This document shows positions 61,172-64,000 of a stretch of DNA of 64,000 bases, piece after piece. Below the pieces are notes generated by a model that was not told the DNA's origin, did no database searches, and saw only the letters and a list, made by a program, of their open reading frames with translations. Numbering within the stretch: the stretch's first letter is position 1; each line of letters begins with the position of its first letter. Both the position numbers and the translations under genes were made by a program. Source of the stretch: Arthrobotrys musiformis (taxonomy: Eukaryota > Ascomycota > Orbiliomycetes > Orbiliales > Orbiliaceae); NCBI GenBank assembly GCA_036971715.1, contig JAVHJL010000002.1, forward strand, positions 466,501 through 530,500. Reading direction: 5' to 3'.

Positions 61172-62472
61172 ATGTCTATAGAGATACTCCCCACCGAAAT
61201 ATTGATACAGGTCCTCGATGACGCAAGCTTGGAAATTGGGGATCTCGCTGTCATATCTAGAGTATCACATCGGTGGTATTCGGCCGTCGTTCCCGTCCTT
61301 TACAAGCGCTTCACATTCCGGTACTCGCATTCTCTTAAGGAAGAGGACCTCAAAAGGCTGGAAAGTTTCAAAAAACATGGTCATCATGTCAAGTAGGTTT
61401 AATCGCGCCGAGTTCCCCGCAACTTGTTGGAATACAAGAAGAGATATATCACTGACAACCTATAACTTATTAGACACTTGAGCTTGCATATTAAAGACTG
61501 GAGGGATGAATCCGATTCTGATTTTGATTCTGATTCAGAATCCGAGTCCTCTTGTATCACTGATACCGGGGCGTACCTTGGAATCCTAGGCTCATTCAAT
61601 GAGGTCACGCATATCGAACACTACGACATCGATATCCGTGCGATAACATGGCCTGTGTTCTGGACTATATTGAATTATCTTGTCTCCGCGAAAAGGAAAC
61701 TTATCTCCCTAACCATTCGGCGAGGTATTCACTGGAACATACAGCCTTGCTCAGATCATGACATTAATCCAGAAAAACTTTTGCCGACGCCTCGTCTCCC
61801 GAACTTGACATCCTTCAGCTTCCAGGTGAAAAACAGGCGTTCTGGCCCTGACAGCATTGGATCCTTCCCTTCCTTCCGAAACAACCTTGTACTAGCTCTT
61901 GGCGAGTCTTGCCGAAGCGTTTCAAACTTACAGCTCCATATTAAAATTTTCGAGGCCCCCGATACCGAGAAGTCAATCGATCTATGGAACACCGACCTCC
62001 CCTTGATCCCTGTTGATAACGTAAAGGAATTGAAATACGTGCTTTTACCTGGCCTTATACCACCTCCGCGCCTATTAGGCACAGGCTTTGAGGACACCAG
62101 AGTTCTGACGACAGCTAGTTGGGTTTGTGGGCGTTGGTTGAACTGGGCTTGGGAACAGGTGGGTACCTTTTGTCACCATCATATCCCACGCTCGCCGGGT
62201 GGAGCAAATAATAGCAAACGCTGACTGTAGACCCCACGCCTAAGATTCCCCCCGGGAAATCACTGAACTATTTCGGAAACCTGGAGACCCTTCGCATCAC
62301 AGATACTTTGCAGACAGGCGGCAGCGGTGAATTCGAGAAGAATCTTGAGCTAGTGACAAGACACCTCCCTAAACTTGAGTCACTCATACTTGAAGATGAC
62401 GAGAGACAATTCTCAATATCTCGGAAGCCAGACGGATCTCCTATTTGGAAAGAAGTATCATTTGTGGTTTAG
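61172..62472 (+). CDS. F-box protein
   Basis: Putative substrate adaptor of an SCF ubiquitin ligase. Exons 61172-61392, 61474-62162 and 62231-62472 join in frame to give 383 aa. The N-terminus is an F-box: EILPTEILIQVLDDA, then LAVISRVSHRWYSAVVPVLY. A striking acidic Ser-rich stretch follows early in exon 2 (DESDSDFDSDSESESS). The rest shows Leu-rich repeats of the irregular type common in fungal F-box proteins (LTSFSFQV, SNLQLHIKIF, LETLRITDTL, LESLILEDDE). The last exon is short and uses a GTACCT donor, four bases beyond the alternative GTGGGT, because only that keeps the frame. Targets are unknown. Confidence 0.8.
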
Positions 62473-62816
62473 TATCACGAATATAGCTCTAAACAAGGGC
62501 CTCCGAAATTAGGCGTTGTACGCATCAAATTTTTGTTAGATCTCAAAATGTTATTTATTCTATATGTACACTGAGAAAATGTATGATGGAACTTTTTCCA
62601 GCAAAACGAAATCGCAAGGGTATATATTTACAGGGTATGAGTACGGGGTATGAGAAAAATATCAAAAACAAGCTGCTAAATGCAAGGGGAATCTGAAAGG
62701 ACAAAAAAACTGGAAAGATAATACACGGTGCGCGGAATGGAAGTCCACACGGCTTGCTATATCGAAAAATAGCAGATATTATACACTAATATTGGTTGTC
62801 GGCCCGTATGGAGCAT
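62473..62816. other. Convergent 3' spacer
   Basis: Lies between the 3' ends of the F-box gene and the edge subtilase; AT-rich, nothing else seen. Confidence 0.5.
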
Positions 62817-64000
62817 TTAAGACCAGATGAAAGCTGGGGATTCCCATCGTTCGTAGTCACGGCCAGTTCCCTTGCGGCCGGTCAACTTGAGGGCGCGGTA
62901 GACCAACTTGTAGGTACCGGCTGGGACTCTGATAGATGGGTCACCCTCCTTCTTGACGATACGGCCAGAGAAGACGGCGCTGTTCACGTCGTCATCATAA
63001 GTCTGGCTTCTTGGGTTCCAGTAGCGTGGGTAGCCTGGGATGGAGCCAATGGTGTTGTCGCTGAAAACAGGGACGTCATTGCCTTCTGGGTTGGAGACGG
63101 AAACAACATCGACGCGGACGACGCCGGAACCGAGAACAAGAGACCAGTCAAGAGTTGGTCGGGCGCCGACAGTGCTGTTAACTGGGTCAGTCTCGCTCTT
63201 GAAGTTGCTGAGAACTGGGAAGCCCTGCTCAAAGTTGGTGACGGTGGCCTGCTTCATGATAGCGGCGACACCCATGTATGGGATTCTAAGACGGTCGACA
63301 CCATTGCTGGCGATGTTGACCCAGCCACCGTAGACTGGGAGTCTGGCGGTGTCAAGACCAGCTGGAGGGGTGACACGGACGACGACTCTCTTGGATTGAC
63401 CTGGCTTGATGGTGAGAACATTTGGAACAATGTTGACCTGGGCATAGGACTCAAGCATGGTTGGTGGGAATTGCTGGGGAACAGTGGAGCCTTCCTTGAG
63501 GGCATAGGCAGTAGCACCGCTGATGTCAGTAAGCTTGTAAGTGGCCTGCTTGTCTCCGTTGTTGGTAATCTTGAAGCTCATGGATTGGTGGAAGTGCTGG
63601 GTATCGTTGAACTCGAGGAGTTCAGTGTCAACAGAAGTCTTGGAGTGGAGGAACTTGTATGCGTCGACAATACCGGCACCCTGTTGGGCAACTGGGGCGA
63701 GGAAAGTGGAGTTCTTAGTACCATCGTTGAAGATCAATGGCCTACCGGTGGTGGAGAGGCCGACACGGAGCTCAGCAGGAGTGACCTTGCGACCCTCCTT
63801 CTTAGCCTTCTCGAGGTAGAGACCAATGACACCGGCAATGTATGGAGTGGCCATGGAAGTACCAGAGAGAACAGCATATCCACCGAAGATGAGGGGGTAG
63901 GTGGAGAGAATGTTGCCACCGGGTGCGGAGACGTGTGGGCGCTGGTACATCTCATTGGTAGGACCCCAGGAAGAGAAGACAGACATGGTACCTCCGCTGA
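62817..64000 (-). CDS. Large secreted subtilase (S8, minor extracellular protease type), 3' part only
   Basis: The window holds the last 394 codons; the gene continues beyond 64000. The catalytic Ser is in SGTSMATPYIAGV (Ser codon at 63855-63857), preceded by FSSWGPTNEM and RPHVSAPGGNIL. The Asp and His of the triad and the signal peptide must lie outside. After the catalytic domain a beta-sandwich region (FKITNNGDKQATYKL, RVVVRVTPPAG, PVYGGWVNIAS) matches the Fn3-like domain of large subtilases such as C5a-peptidase or Vpr types, so the whole protein is probably near 900 aa. The C-terminus ends WESPAFIWS with no anchor. Codon use is strongly biased, suggesting high expression. No intron is seen in this part. 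Confidence 0.93.
   Translation of the reverse strand, partial: SGGTMSVFSSWGPTNEMYQRPHVSAPGGNILSTYPLIFGGYAVLSGTSMATPYIAGVIGLYLEKAKKEGRKVTPAELRVGLSTTGRPLIFNDGTKNSTFLAPVAQQGAGIVDAYKFLHSKTSVDTELLEFNDTQHFHQSMSFKITNNGDKQATYKLTDISGATAYALKEGSTVPQQFPPTMLESYAQVNIVPNVLTIKPGQSKRVVVRVTPPAGLDTARLPVYGGWVNIASNGVDRLRIPYMGVAAIMKQATVTNFEQGFPVLSNFKSETDPVNSTVGARPTLDWSLVLGSGVVRVDVVSVSNPEGNDVPVFSDNTIGSIPGYPRYWNPRSQTYDDDVNSAVFSGRIVKKEGDPSIRVPAGTYKLVYRALKLTGRKGTGRDYERWESPAFIWS

Noticed and set aside
60756..61181. 141-codon plus-strand frame before the F-box gene
   Set aside because: Non-ATG opening and no motif; it ends just inside the true F-box start in another frame.

Overview
The window is nuclear DNA from a filamentous ascomycete (Pezizomycotina). 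The evidence is 50-110 nt GT-AG introns with CTAAC-like branch sites, a Zn2Cys6 transcription factor, three fungal rhodopsin-like (SAT4-type) membrane proteins, an HsbA-type secreted protein, Kex2-type pro-peptides and long AT-rich spacers. The class cannot be fixed from sequence alone. I support 21 protein genes, one cut by the right edge. I saw no tRNA, rRNA, CRISPR array or intact transposon. Most genes had to be rebuilt by joining exons whose phases agree. Two of them, the cysteine-rich secreted protein and the zinc-cluster start of the transcription factor, lie wholly or partly in exons too short to stand out as open frames.

Layout. 1-5.3 kb: a small unknown gene and a Kha1-like K+/H+ antiporter. 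5.3-9 kb: spacer. 9-13 kb: a secreted subtilisin-like protease and a Kv-beta-type aldo-keto reductase. 13-16.3 kb (minus strand): a SAT4-type protein and a GNAT acetyltransferase. 18.8-20.7 kb: a DHA2-type efflux transporter. 20.7-25.8 kb: a 5.1-kb stretch without genes that looks like decayed repeat DNA. 25.8-28.8 kb: two small secreted proteins (HsbA-like and a 10-cysteine protein). 29.2-33 kb (minus): an unknown, probably nuclear protein and an amino-acid permease. 36-37.3 kb (minus): a membrane-anchored HSL-type esterase. 39-47.2 kb: a TRI12-type MFS transporter, a Zn2Cys6 regulator and a GH78 alpha-L-rhamnosidase. 48.5-57.2 kb: two more SAT4-type proteins flanking a covalent-flavin FAD oxidase. 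58.9-64 kb: a secreted aspartic protease, an F-box protein and the 3' part of a large secreted subtilase.

Functional reading. The best candidate for a working unit is 39.0-47.2 kb. The regulator and the rhamnosidase are divergently transcribed from a shared 1.5-kb region that carries a perfect 20-bp palindrome ending in CGG and CCG, the half-site type read by zinc-cluster dimers. The transporter converges on the regulator. This has the layout of a small catabolic cluster for rhamnosides. Elsewhere the window is rich in secreted products (three proteases, HsbA-like protein, Cys-rich protein, FAD oxidase) and surface membrane proteins, which would suit a plant- or litter-associated fungus; that lifestyle reading is inference.
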